Part shown: positions 31,408-39,455 of the stretch, in pieces
Numbering within the stretch: the stretch's first letter is position 1
Layout of the letters: every line of letters begins with the position of its first letter
NCBI GenBank assembly: GCA_951813535.1
Contig: OX638345.1
Span: 3,712,608 to 3,776,607, forward strand
Source: an uncultured Dehalococcoidia bacterium
GTDB taxonomy: Bacteria; Chloroflexota; Dehalococcoidia; Lucifugimonadales; UBA3495
Direction of reading: 5' to 3'
DNA: 64,000 nt
Made by a program: the position numbers and the translations under genes
The notes under the pieces: generated by a model
The model's input: the letters and a program-made list of their open reading frames with translations, nothing else
Told to the model about the DNA's origin: nothing
Database searches by the model: none

Positions 31408-32649
31408 ATGACGCAATCCCCAGGCATGACCGTCTACGGCGCCCTGTGGTGCCCCGACTGCCGCCGCTCCAAGCAGTTTCTTGCCGAGCACCGCATACCC
31501 TATCGCTGGGTGGACATCGAGCAGGAACCGGAGGCCCAGGAAACCGTCCGCCGGCTCAACGACGGCCGGCAGATCATCCCCACCATCGTCTTCGATGACG
31601 GCGGACCCGTCCTGATAGAGCCTTCCAACGCCGAGCTGGCGGCGCGTCTTGGCATCAATCCGCAGGCCAGCCGTTCTCACTACGACCTGATCATCGTCGG
31701 CGGCGGGCCGGCCGGCCTGACCGCCGCCATCTACGCCGCCCGTGAGGGCATGGAGACGCTGATCATCGAGCGCGGCGGGATTGGCGGGCAGGCCGGGTCC
31801 ACGGAGCGCATCGACAACTATCCCGGCTTCGCCGATGGCATCTCGGGCGCAGACCTGGCGGACCGCATGCGTGAGCAGGCGGAGCGCTTCGGCGTCGAGA
31901 TCCTGGTCGCCCAAACTGTCGCGTCGGTGGACCCTGGACCGGAAACCGGTGGCGTCCGCACCGTCAAAACCCAATCCGGCCAGGAGTATCGCGCTCCCGC
32001 CCTGTTGCTGACGCCAGGCACCCGCTATCGTAGGCTCAACGTGCCTGGAGAGGATGACTTCGTTGGGGCGGGCGTCCACTTCTGCGCGACCTGCGACGGG
32101 CCGTTTTACCGGGACACGGAAACGCTGGTGGTGGGTGGCGGCAACAGCGGCGTCGAGGAGGGCCTGTTTCTGACTCGTTTCGCCTCACGGGTAACGGTGC
32201 TGGAAAGAGGCGACCGGCTGCGAGCCAGCCAGGTGCTGCAGGACAAGGCGGCCGCCCATCCAAAGATGGACATTCGCCTGAACACCACCGTGCGGGAGTT
32301 TCGCGGCGACGGCCGGCTGTCCTCCGTGCTCGTCGAAGACCTCACCTCCGGCCAGCAGGAAGAACTGCATTCGTCCGGAGTTTTCGTCTTCATCGGCCTC
32401 GATCCCAACACGGGCTTCATATCCGACACGGTGGAGCTGGACCAGCGCGGGTTCATAGTCACGGGGACGGGCCCGCGCTCCTCGTCAATGGAGACCGACC
32501 GTCACGGAATTTTCGCCGCCGGTGATGCCCGTGCCGGCAGCACCAAGCAGGTGGCCACGGCCGTGGGTGAAGGGGCCGCGGCGCTCATCGGTATCCGGGC
32601 CCACATGGAAGAGGAGATTCGCAACCGGGGGTACCGCGGGGACAACTGA
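31408..32649 (+). CDS. Glutaredoxin-thioredoxin reductase fusion protein
   Basis: Residues 1-82 form a glutaredoxin/mycoredoxin-like domain with redox motif WCPDC (Cys15, Cys18) and a TVP-like IIPTIVFDDG. Residues 90-413 form a low-molecular-weight thioredoxin reductase: FAD motif IIVGGGPAGLTAA (95-107), GGIGGQAGSTERIDNYPGF, dithiol CATC (Cys226, Cys229), NADPH motif VVGGGNSGVEEG, and GIFAAGDARAGSTKQVATAVGEG. The reductase presumably reduces its own glutaredoxin arm using NADPH, giving a self-contained disulfide or mycothiol/alternative-thiol reductase. It is followed by a strong bidirectional hairpin terminator. Confidence 0.93.
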   Translation: MTQSPGMTVYGALWCPDCRRSKQFLAEHRIPYRWVDIEQEPEAQETVRRLNDGRQIIPTIVFDDGGPVLIEPSNAELAARLGINPQASRSHYDLIIVGGGPAGLTAAIYAAREGMETLIIERGGIGGQAGSTERIDNYPGFADGISGADLADRMREQAERFGVEILVAQTVASVDPGPETGGVRTVKTQSGQEYRAPALLLTPGTRYRRLNVPGEDDFVGAGVHFCATCDGPFYRDTETLVVGGGNSGVEEGLFLTRFASRVTVLERGDRLRASQVLQDKAAAHPKMDIRLNTTVREFRGDGRLSSVLVEDLTSGQQEELHSSGVFVFIGLDPNTGFISDTVELDQRGFIVTGTGPRSSSMETDRHGIFAAGDARAGSTKQVATAVGEGAAALIGIRAHMEEEIRNRGYRGDN

Positions 32650-32650
32650 A

Positions 32651-32676
32651 AGGGCCGGGATACAAACACCGGCCCT
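32651..32676 (+). terminator. Hairpin after the reductase gene
   Basis: AGGGCCGG and CCGGCCCT (8 bp stem, 10 nt loop) lie immediately after the stop. There is no T tract; with the stronger hairpin at 32694-32717 it probably ends the transcript. Confidence 0.5.
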
Positions 32677-32693
32677 GAAACGCGAAACGACGA

Positions 32694-32717
32694 GGGGGCT
32701 GCCAGTCGGCAGCCCCC
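32694..32717. terminator. Bidirectional terminator hairpin
   Basis: GGGGGCTGCC/GGCAGCCCCC is a perfect 10 bp stem with an AGTC loop, between the convergent reductase gene and the first microprotein gene. On the plus strand it is followed by GTCTTT and on the minus strand by TCGTCGTTT, so it can serve both. Confidence 0.75.
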
Positions 32718-32741
32718 GTCTTTGGAAGTGGTCGCTGCGGC

Positions 32742-32951
32742 TTACTCTTCGGACACGAAACTGTAGTAGCGCACACCGGCCATCGGGATCCCGTATCCGA
32801 AGCTGAGAACCCGTGCCTCGCGCTTGCCCTCCGCAACGGCGGAGCCGAACTCGTTAAGCGTCTCGGCCATGTCCTTGTCCACCTGCTCGCGGAGCAGTCC
32901 GCGCTGGCGGTGGGCCTCTTCTGCAATCAGGCGATCGTTGGCAGTAACCAT
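32742..32951 (-). CDS. Microprotein paralog 1 (69 aa), conserved C-terminal YGIPMAGVRYYSF
   Basis: No family is recognised. The N-terminus MVTANDRLIAEEAHRQRGLL and helical region LLREQVDKDMAETLNEFG are followed by a variable hinge and the C-terminal YGIPMAGVRYYSFVSEE. It is homologous over its whole length to the gene at 33113-33334, with identity highest at both ends. ATG 32951 has a perfect AGGAGG 9 nt upstream. It has its own near-consensus promoter, and a hairpin terminator follows. No signal peptide or membrane segment is visible. The conserved tail could be a peptide core, an interaction motif or an antigen-like tail; the function is unknown. Confidence 0.78.
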   Translation of the reverse strand: MVTANDRLIAEEAHRQRGLLREQVDKDMAETLNEFGSAVAEGKREARVLSFGYGIPMAGVRYYSFVSEE

Positions 32952-33003
32952 CGTCTTGTTCCTCCTTGCGCCAGTATCATTCCAATGACTTGATATGGCT
33001 CGT

Positions 33004-33032
33004 ATCATACCAACTTATAGTTGTTTTGTCAA
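33004..33032 (-). promoter_or_regulatory. Near-consensus sigma-70 promoter of microprotein 1
   Basis: On the minus strand TTGACA (33032-33027), a 17 nt spacer and TATGAT (33009-33004) match the consensus at 11 of 12 positions. The spacer contains the palindrome CAACTATAAGTTG, which may be an operator. About 50 nt separate the -10 box from the ATG. Confidence 0.85.
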
Positions 33033-33057
33033 AGCGTGCGCGGTAGGCAAAATAATT

Positions 33058-33079
33058 GGGGCGACCATCAGGCCGCCCC
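33058..33079 (-). terminator. Terminator of microprotein 2
   Basis: On the minus strand GGGGCGGCC-TGAT-GGTCGCCCC (9 bp stem, one G-T) is followed by AATTATTTTG. It lies 33 bp after the stop of microprotein 2 and immediately upstream of the promoter of microprotein 1, so each gene is a separate transcript. Confidence 0.8.
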
Positions 33080-33112
33080 AGAGCGCATCATCGCGCCTTG
33101 TCGCCTGCCGTC

Positions 33113-33334
33113 TTATGACTCCGGCACGAAACTGTAGTACCGCACTCCGGCCATCGGAATGCCGTACGCCAGGGTCGGCGGGGGCATGTGGCAGGCAGGG
33201 GCCGGCGCGATCTCTTCCTTATGGGCCCCAAACTCGGTGAGCGCTTCAGCCAGATCCTTTTCCACTTTCTCGGTCAATAGCCCAACAGATTGTTCTTCAT
33301 CCACGGTGACTAGACGTTCGTTTACGGTAACCAT
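33113..33334 (-). CDS. Microprotein paralog 2 (73 aa), conserved C-terminal YGIPMAGVRYYSF
   Basis: Second copy of the unknown family: MVTVNERLVTVDEEQSVGLL, then LLTEKVEKDLAEALTEFG, a Pro/Ala/Cys/His-rich hinge (PAPACHMPPP) that differs from paralog 1, and the shared tail YGIPMAGVRYYSFVPES. ATG 33334 is chosen because AGGAGG lies 10 nt upstream and it aligns with the start of the paralog; the frame is open 12 codons further. It has its own near-consensus promoter and terminator. The MFS transporter gene lies upstream on the same strand. Confidence 0.78.
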   Translation of the reverse strand: MVTVNERLVTVDEEQSVGLLTEKVEKDLAEALTEFGAHKEEIAPAPACHMPPPTLAYGIPMAGVRYYSFVPES

Positions 33335-33390
33335 CGCTCCTAGCCTCCTGTATCGGTGTCGCCTCCACATTGCAAACGGGAATTTTCGTT

Positions 33391-33419
33391 ATCATAATCA
33401 ACGATAACTGCCCTGTCAA
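33391..33419 (-). promoter_or_regulatory. Near-consensus sigma-70 promoter of microprotein 2
   Basis: On the minus strand TTGACA (33419-33414), a 17 nt spacer and TATGAT (33396-33391) give the same hexamers and spacing as the promoter of paralog 1. A palindrome GTTATC-N9-GATAAC overlaps the spacer and -10 box and may bind a repressor. Confidence 0.85.
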
Positions 33420-33477
33420 GCCCAAACCATCAAGTCGCGGTTTCGGGCTCATCGCTCGGCGTTGGCTCCCATTGCTT

Positions 33478-34683
33478 TCACGCCATGCGCCGGATGCGCG
33501 GCGTGCCCAGCGTCGTGGCAACGTTGATGGCCACCAGGGCCACGCCGTTGATGAGCAGCGCCCGGGGTGCGCCGACGAGTCCGGCCAGCGCTCCCACGCC
33601 GACGTGGCCCACCGGAGCGAATCCCACGCTGAGAACCCACGAGCCCATGGCCCGGCCCCGCTCCTCGTCGGGCACCAGGTCCTGCATCAACGTCTTGTAC
33701 AGCGTATCCACGGCCATGGCGCACGCATTGACGAACAGCAGCACCGCCAGGAACGTGTAGATGTTGACCGACAGCGAAAACGCCATCAGCCCGCCTCCGA
33801 ACCCCAGAGCCGTCGCCAGGGTCAGCCAGCCCTTTTTCCTGGTGGTGCCCAGCCCGGCCAGGATCCACAACCCCAGCAGTCCGCCGGCCTGGCGTCCCGC
33901 GGTCATCACGCCCAGTCCGGTCGGCCCCACATGCAGCACCTCTTTGGCGAACACCGGCAGGAGCGTCATGTGGGTGAACCCCAGAACCTCGGTGGTGGCC
34001 GTGAGGAACATGAGCATCAGGATTATGCGGTGCTCCCGGACCAGGGAGACGTAGCCGACCAGGTTGTCCAGCACCGATTGCGCCGACGCCCGCACCGTGC
34101 GTCCCGGGTTGGCGATGGCCAGAATGGCCGCCGCTGACACCGCGTAGCACACCGCCGAGGCCACGAATTGCCAGCCCGGGCCCACCAGTTCGATCAGCGC
34201 TCCGGCGACCAGGGAGCCGATGATCCCGCCGCCCTGCATCCCCATCGCGGCAAGCGCCAGGCCGTTCAGCGCCAGACCCGAGCCCACGATGTCGTACGTG
34301 AAAGCCTGCCGGATGGTGATGGTGAACGCCAGCATGCTGCCCAGGACGGTCACCAGCGCGATCACCACCCAGACGTTGGTCAGGCCGTACAGCAGCAGCG
34401 CGGCTATCAGGAGGGCGGAGGCCGACGCTGCCAGGGTGCCGATCTGCAGGAGGGCGCGGCGCGACCACTTGTCTGCGATGGCGCCGGACAGCATCCCCAG
34501 CACGAAGAAGGGCAGCATGCGAGCGCCCGCGCCCACACCCACCATGAACTCCGAACCGGTCAGCTCGAAGATCAGCCATCCGACCGAAACCTGCTCCATT
34601 CCCGTGGCCAGGGAGTAGAAGGCCGTCGATGCCCAGAGCAGGCGAAAATCCCTTATGCGGAGGGAGGCCGCCCAGTTCCACAT
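33478..34683 (-). CDS. MFS transporter, EntS/DHA3-like
   Basis: The 401 aa integral membrane protein has about twelve hydrophobic segments. It opens with WASLRIRDFRLLWASTAFYSLATGMEQVSVGWLIFELTGS, the start typical of DHA3 (EntS/MefA-like) exporters, and has the loop-2 motif GAIADKWSRRALLQIG. The gene is upstream of the two microprotein genes in the same orientation; whether its transcript runs into them is unclear. Substrate unknown; small lipophilic compounds are usual for DHA3 proteins. Confidence 0.9.
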   Translation of the reverse strand: MWNWAASLRIRDFRLLWASTAFYSLATGMEQVSVGWLIFELTGSEFMVGVGAGARMLPFFVLGMLSGAIADKWSRRALLQIGTLAASASALLIAALLLYGLTNVWVVIALVTVLGSMLAFTITIRQAFTYDIVGSGLALNGLALAAMGMQGGGIIGSLVAGALIELVGPGWQFVASAVCYAVSAAAILAIANPGRTVRASAQSVLDNLVGYVSLVREHRIILMLMFLTATTEVLGFTHMTLLPVFAKEVLHVGPTGLGVMTAGRQAGGLLGLWILAGLGTTRKKGWLTLATALGFGGGLMAFSLSVNIYTFLAVLLFVNACAMAVDTLYKTLMQDLVPDEERGRAMGSWVLSVGFAPVGHVGVGALAGLVGAPRALLINGVALVAINVATTLGTPRIRRMA

Positions 34684-34841
34684 GCTTTCACAGGCCCCGA
34701 ATGATACACCGCATGTTCCTGATCCCCAATCGTGCGGGCGACCGGTTTGTCCGCGGGTTTCTGCGGCCCGGCGGCGCGGCGTTTTACCAGCCGTTACGGA
34801 TGTTGTACACTTACCCCAACCTCCTTTAGGCAGGCCTGTAC

Positions 34842-35885
34842 GTGGCGCAAGTTACCGTAATCGGCACCGGACTAATCGGCACCTCCCTGGGCTTGGCCCT
34901 CCGCGCATCCAGCCTGCGCAACCTCACGGTGGTCGGGACCGACGCCGACAGCGCGGTTCGTTCCGGCGCTCAAAAGCGCGATGCATTCGACCGCGTGGAA
35001 GGTCGCCTGGGCAACGCCATAGCCGAGGCGGACATCATAGTCCTGGCCACCCCGGTCCTGGCCATGCGCGAACTCCTGGAAGGCATGGCCGACTACCTGC
35101 CCGAGGGCTGCGTCGTCACCGACGTGGGCAGCACCAAGACGCAGGTCCTCCAGTGGGCCGACGAGTTTCTACCTGACTCGGTGGACTTCGTGGGAGGGCA
35201 TCCCATGGCCGGCCGGGAAACGCCAGGCCCCGATAATGCCGACGGCACCCTTTTCGCCGGCAAGCCCTACTGCGTCATACCCAGTCCTCGAGCCAGCGAG
35301 CGTGCGGTGGGAGAAATATCCACCATGGCCGAGGCGGTGGGCGGCGTGCCGTACTTCATCGGTGTCGACGAGCACGACAGCTTCGTCGCCGCCGTGAGCC
35401 ATCTTCCTTTCGTCCTGTCCACCGCCCTGATCGGCTGCACCAGCAAGTCTGCCAACTGGTCCGACATCGGGCAGCTAGCATCGTCGGGCTACCGCGACAT
35501 CACCCGCCTCGCCTCGGGCGATCCGGTGATGCACCGTGACATCTGCGTCAGCAATGCCCAGCCCATAGTCGCGTGGATCGACGCGTTTATACGGGAGCTG
35601 TACGAATACCGTAAGCTCCTGGACACCGACGGCGAACCACCCGACACCGACGCCGTCGGGACTCTTTTTGAGGACGCCCGCCTGGCCCGCAACAAGTGGA
35701 TGGCCGGAGACGTGAATCCGCGCGCCCGCGAACTGGAGAACACGCCCGAGTATCCCACCTTCAGCCAGTCCATGGGCCAGATGTTCCTGGGCGGCTGGGC
35801 CGACCGCGCTCGCCGCATGATGACGGGGGACACGCCCAACCCCCGACGGGGCAACAACGACCGCGACTCCGAGAACCGGCGCTGA
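34842..35885 (+). CDS. tyrA: Prephenate dehydrogenase
   Basis: TyrA converts prephenate to 4-hydroxyphenylpyruvate for tyrosine. The 347 aa protein starts at GTG with the NAD(P)-binding motif VTVIGTGLIGTSLGLALRAS at residues 3-22. The conserved VTDVGSTKTQVL (near residue 91), VGGHPMAGRETPGP (near residue 117, with the catalytic His region) and an SHLPFVLS motif (near residue 186) confirm the family. It is the first of a run tyrA, aroA, gmk, lipA. A C-terminal hydrophilic extension after DLARNKWM-like sequence carries no ACT domain, so Tyr feedback would require another mechanism. Confidence 0.92.
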   Translation: MAQVTVIGTGLIGTSLGLALRASSLRNLTVVGTDADSAVRSGAQKRDAFDRVEGRLGNAIAEADIIVLATPVLAMRELLEGMADYLPEGCVVTDVGSTKTQVLQWADEFLPDSVDFVGGHPMAGRETPGPDNADGTLFAGKPYCVIPSPRASERAVGEISTMAEAVGGVPYFIGVDEHDSFVAAVSHLPFVLSTALIGCTSKSANWSDIGQLASSGYRDITRLASGDPVMHRDICVSNAQPIVAWIDAFIRELYEYRKLLDTDGEPPDTDAVGTLFEDARLARNKWMAGDVNPRARELENTPEYPTFSQSMGQMFLGGWADRARRMMTGDTPNPRRGNNDRDSENRR

Positions 35886-36012
35886 TTCGGAAAAGCTTCG
35901 GTCTCTCTTTATAACCCACGTTCATCCCGGTTTTGCCGGAACCAGGGGTTCCCGGACCGGGAGCACCCTGTAAATCCTGTCAGTCCACATCAAACAAACC
36001 GGAGCAACGCAG

Positions 36013-37311
36013 GTGGAACAGATCATTCGGAGCCCTGAGCGCCTGTCCGGCTCACTGGCCGTTCCCGGCGACAAGTCGGTCTCCCATCGCTCGCTGATCC
36101 TGAACGCCATCGCCAACGGCGCCGCCACGGTCACCGGCATTTCCGATGGCGCAGACGTGCGGTCCACCGCCGCCTGCCTCCGCGCCATGGGCGTGTCCAT
36201 CGACGCGCTGGACGAGCCGGGGAGTTTCCGGGTCGCCGGACCGGGGCCGAACCTGGACGAACCCGCCGATCTGCTGGACGCTGGCAACAGCGGCACCTCC
36301 ATGCGGCTGCTTTCCGGTCTGCTCGCCAGCCAGGATTTCCTTTCGGTGCTGTCGGGAGACGGATCGCTGCGCACCCGACCCATGGGCCGCATCGTCCAGC
36401 CGCTGCAACAGATGGGCGCGGCCATCATGGGCCGCAACGGGAATACCCTGGCCCCGCTGGCGATACGGGGCGGCAGCCTGCGCTCCATCGAGTATGAAAT
36501 GCCCGTGGCCAGCGCGCAGGTCAAGTCCTGCCTGATGCTGGCCGGGCTCGCCGCATCGGGACCTACCGTGCTGCATCAGCCGGCCCTGTCTCGCGACCAC
36601 ACCGAACGCATGATGTCCGCCATGGGCGCCAGGATCGAGACCGATGGCCTGGCCCTGACCCTGCATCCGTCGGAGCTGCAGGCCGTGGACGTGGCGGTTC
36701 CCGGCGATATCTCCTCCGCCGCCTTCTGGATGGTGGCCGGCCTGATCCACCCCAACGCACGGGTGACCATCACCGGTGTGGGCCTCAACCCCAGCCGCGC
36801 CGGCATCATCGACGCCCTGCAGATGATGGGCGCCGGCGATTCCCTGAGGCTCGACAACGAGCGCGTCGAGGGCGGTGAACCCGTGGCCGACGTGGTAGCG
36901 TCTTCAGCTAGCCTCAAGGGCATCGATCTGGGCGGCGAGATTATTCCCATCATGATCGACGAGTTGCCGGTGCTGGCCGTTGCGGCGTGCTTTGCCGAGG
37001 GCGATACGGTAATCCGCGACGCCGCCGAACTCCGCGTCAAGGAGTCGGATCGGATTGCCACCACGGTATCCGAGCTGACCCGCCTGGGCGGCAGCCTGGA
37101 GCCGCGAGAAGACGGCATGGTCATCCACGGGGTCGGCAGCCTGAAGGGCGCCGAGGTGGAGAGCCATGGCGACCACCGGCTGGCAATGTCCATGGCGGTG
37201 GCCGGCCTGGTCGCCTCAGGCGAGACGACCATCCACGGGGCCGAGGACGCATCGGTGTCCTACCCGATCTTCTGGGAACACCTTGCCGGTCTGGTCGGCG
37301 ACGGCAACTGA
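36013..37311 (+). CDS. aroA: 3-phosphoshikimate 1-carboxyvinyltransferase (EPSP synthase)
   Basis: AroA transfers enolpyruvate from PEP to shikimate 3-phosphate. The 432 aa protein starts at GTG (GGAG 8 nt upstream) and shows SLAVPGDKSVSHRSLI (15-30) with the substrate-binding Lys, LDAGNSGTSMRLLSG near residue 95, VASAQVKSCLMLAGL near residue 165, and DELPVLAVAACFAEGDT plus RVKESDRI near residues 316-342. These are the two EPSP-synthase signatures. Between tyrA and this gene is a 127 bp spacer; gmk starts 8 bp after the stop. Confidence 0.96.
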   Translation: MEQIIRSPERLSGSLAVPGDKSVSHRSLILNAIANGAATVTGISDGADVRSTAACLRAMGVSIDALDEPGSFRVAGPGPNLDEPADLLDAGNSGTSMRLLSGLLASQDFLSVLSGDGSLRTRPMGRIVQPLQQMGAAIMGRNGNTLAPLAIRGGSLRSIEYEMPVASAQVKSCLMLAGLAASGPTVLHQPALSRDHTERMMSAMGARIETDGLALTLHPSELQAVDVAVPGDISSAAFWMVAGLIHPNARVTITGVGLNPSRAGIIDALQMMGAGDSLRLDNERVEGGEPVADVVASSASLKGIDLGGEIIPIMIDELPVLAVAACFAEGDTVIRDAAELRVKESDRIATTVSELTRLGGSLEPREDGMVIHGVGSLKGAEVESHGDHRLAMSMAVAGLVASGETTIHGAEDASVSYPIFWEHLAGLVGDGN

Positions 37312-37319
37312 TCGTCTCC

Positions 37320-37949
37320 ATGGCCGACCAGCAGGAGCTGCCGCAAGCCAGCCCGGCTCCGCCGTTGCTGGTGGTCATCTCGGGCCCGTCCGCGTCGGGC
37401 AAGGGCACTGTGTTGGCCGCTCTCCGTGAGTTGGACCGTCCTTGGCACTTCGCGGTGACGGCTACGACTCGTCCCATGCGCGCAGGCGAAGTGGACGGCA
37501 AGGACTACATCTTCCTGGACGTGGACACGTTTCTGCGCATGCGCGAGCGGGACGAGCTGCTGGAGTCAGCGCAGGTCTACGACCGGTGGTACGGCGTTCC
37601 CCGCCATCAAGTTCGGGATCCCCTCATCGCCGGACGGGACGTTATACTGGAGATCGACGTGCAGGGCGCGGCCACCATCCGCAGTATCGCACCGGAGGCT
37701 CTCACTATTTTTGTGATGCCAGCGAGCATGAACGAACTTCGCAGCCGCCTGACCGGCCGCGGTACCGAAGACGGAACTGAGATGCAGCGCCGACTGGACG
37801 AAGCGTCCGTCGAGTTGGGTCGCATGCACGAATTCGACTACCGCGTGGTCAACCGAAACGGACAGTTGGACGACGCCGTCCGCGAAATCGACGCCATCAT
37901 CGCCGCCGAGAAGTGCCGGGTGAACCCGCGCTTGGTCCAGTTCCTCTAG
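37320..37949 (+). CDS. gmk: Guanylate kinase
   Basis: Gmk phosphorylates GMP to GDP using ATP. The 209 aa protein has the P-loop GPSASGKGTVL (residues 22-32), VTATTRPMRAGEVDGKDYIFL for GMP binding (near residue 46), and ILEIDVQGAATIR (near residue 103). ATG 37320 is used because it begins the natural N-terminus 8 bp after aroA; the frame is open upstream only as an artefact in aroA. It probably belongs to the tyrA-aroA-gmk-lipA run. Confidence 0.95.
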   Translation: MADQQELPQASPAPPLLVVISGPSASGKGTVLAALRELDRPWHFAVTATTRPMRAGEVDGKDYIFLDVDTFLRMRERDELLESAQVYDRWYGVPRHQVRDPLIAGRDVILEIDVQGAATIRSIAPEALTIFVMPASMNELRSRLTGRGTEDGTEMQRRLDEASVELGRMHEFDYRVVNRNGQLDDAVREIDAIIAAEKCRVNPRLVQFL

Positions 37950-37962
37950 GCCGGAGAACAGA

Positions 37963-38856
37963 ATGACGACACAGACCGAAACTCCATTGCGTCCCCGCCT
38001 GCCCGACTGGCTCAAGGTGCGCATGCCCGGCGGACCGCGCTACATCGAGCTGAAACAGCTCATGCGGGACAGCCAGTTGCACACCGTGTGCGAGGAAGCG
38101 CACTGCCCGAACATCGGCGAGTGCTGGGAGCGGTCCGCCGCCACCTTCATGATCCTGGGCGACATCTGCACCCGGGCCTGCGCCTATTGCGCCGTCACCA
38201 CTGGCCGCCCGGGTACGCTGGATCTGGGCGAGCCTTTCCGGCTGGCGTCCACGGTCAAGCGCATGGGCCTGAAGTACTGCGTCATCACATCGGTCAACCG
38301 GGACGACCTGCCCGACGGCGGGGCCGGCATCTTCTCCGCCTGCATCAAGCAGGTGCGCGCCGCCGTGCCCGACTGCCGCGTGGAGGTGTTGATCCCAGAC
38401 TTCGACGGCAATGAGGACGCGCTGGCCAAGGTCGTCGCCGCCCAGCCGCAGGTGCTCAACCACAACATCGAGTCGGTGGAGCGAGTGTTCCGCCGCGTGC
38501 GCCCCAAGGGCGACTACCGGCAGTCGCTGGAGCTATTGCGCCGCGTCAAGGAGCTTGATCCTGAAATGCCCACCAAGTCGGGCATTATCGTGGGCATGGG
38601 AGAGACGGCCGACGAGGTGAAGCAGACCATGGCCGATCTGCGGGCCGTTGACTGCGACCTGCTCACCATCGGCCAGTACCTGCGCCCGTCCATCAAGCAC
38701 ATCCGCATCGACCGCTTCTACACGCCGGCCGAGTTTGAAGAACTGCGCGTGGCCGGCGAGGCCATGGGATTCAAGCACGTCGCATCCGGCCCGCTGGTAC
38801 GCTCCTCCTACCACGCCGACGAGCAGCACGACGCGGCAACGGAACCAACCACGTAA
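37963..38856 (+). CDS. lipA: Lipoyl synthase
   Basis: LipA is a radical SAM enzyme that inserts two sulfurs into octanoyl groups on lipoate-dependent proteins. The 297 aa protein holds the auxiliary-cluster motif CEEAHCPNIGEC (near residue 43), the radical SAM motif CTRACAYC (near residue 70), and the C-terminal RSSYHAD motif carrying the serine ligand. It starts 13 bp after gmk, with GGAG upstream. No lipB is in the window. Confidence 0.97.
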   Translation: MTTQTETPLRPRLPDWLKVRMPGGPRYIELKQLMRDSQLHTVCEEAHCPNIGECWERSAATFMILGDICTRACAYCAVTTGRPGTLDLGEPFRLASTVKRMGLKYCVITSVNRDDLPDGGAGIFSACIKQVRAAVPDCRVEVLIPDFDGNEDALAKVVAAQPQVLNHNIESVERVFRRVRPKGDYRQSLELLRRVKELDPEMPTKSGIIVGMGETADEVKQTMADLRAVDCDLLTIGQYLRPSIKHIRIDRFYTPAEFEELRVAGEAMGFKHVASGPLVRSSYHADEQHDAATEPTT

Positions 38857-38972
38857 CCGCGCCCACGCCGTTCCATGGCGTCCTGCAACAATCCTGGCGA
38901 CGCGACCACGGGTGCCCGCAGCCTCGGTACGCAAGCGAAATTTGATCGGACCGTTGCCGAACAGGTGTAATC

Positions 38973-39359
38973 GTGGCTCTTATTTCCAGTATCGACAGTG
39001 AAGACGATTACAACCACGCTCTGACGCGTTTGGGAGAAATTCTTCGAGCTGACGTCGGTACGCCAGAGCGCGACGAGCGCGACCACCTGATTGACCTGCT
39101 TGAGGCGTACCAGGAGCCACGCGATGACGTTGGCTTGCCGAGCGTTCCGGCGGCCATAGAGTTCCACATGAGACGCCTGGGCCTCACCCCAGAAGACCTG
39201 GCTCCCCTGGTGGGCAGCAGGAAGGCGGCGACGGCGGTTCTGTCGGGTCAAATGGACATCACCATGCCCATGGCCCGTGCGCTGCACAAGCATTGGGGAA
39301 TACCCGCCGAAGTCCTATTGCAAGAGCCTAGCGGAATGAGCGGTCGATCTACGACGTAA
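38973..39359 (+). CDS. HigA-like XRE family antitoxin/regulator
   Basis: The 128 aa protein has the COG5499 layout: an N-terminal helical part (DSEDDYNHALTRLGEIL, then RDHLIDLLEAYQE) followed by a helix-turn-helix (IEFHMRRLGLTPEDLAPLVGSRKAATAVLSGQMDITMPMARALHKHWGIPAEVLL). Such genes normally follow a HigB-type mRNA interferase, but the 116 bp upstream after lipA contain no toxin gene. It starts at GTG. It is either an orphan antitoxin or a stand-alone regulator. Confidence 0.82.
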   Translation: MALISSIDSEDDYNHALTRLGEILRADVGTPERDERDHLIDLLEAYQEPRDDVGLPSVPAAIEFHMRRLGLTPEDLAPLVGSRKAATAVLSGQMDITMPMARALHKHWGIPAEVLLQEPSGMSGRSTT

Positions 39360-39455
39360 CTCGCTCGAAACTGACGCCGCGGGTTTCGGTCAATCCTTTC
39401 GCCGGTTTTGCTGCGCCACCGCCAATCACCACCCCGGCGATGCGCACAGACTGAC

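Noticed and set aside
36987-37319. Long upstream extension of gmk inside aroA
   Set aside because: It is the shifted frame of aroA; the ATG at 37320 starts the natural protein.
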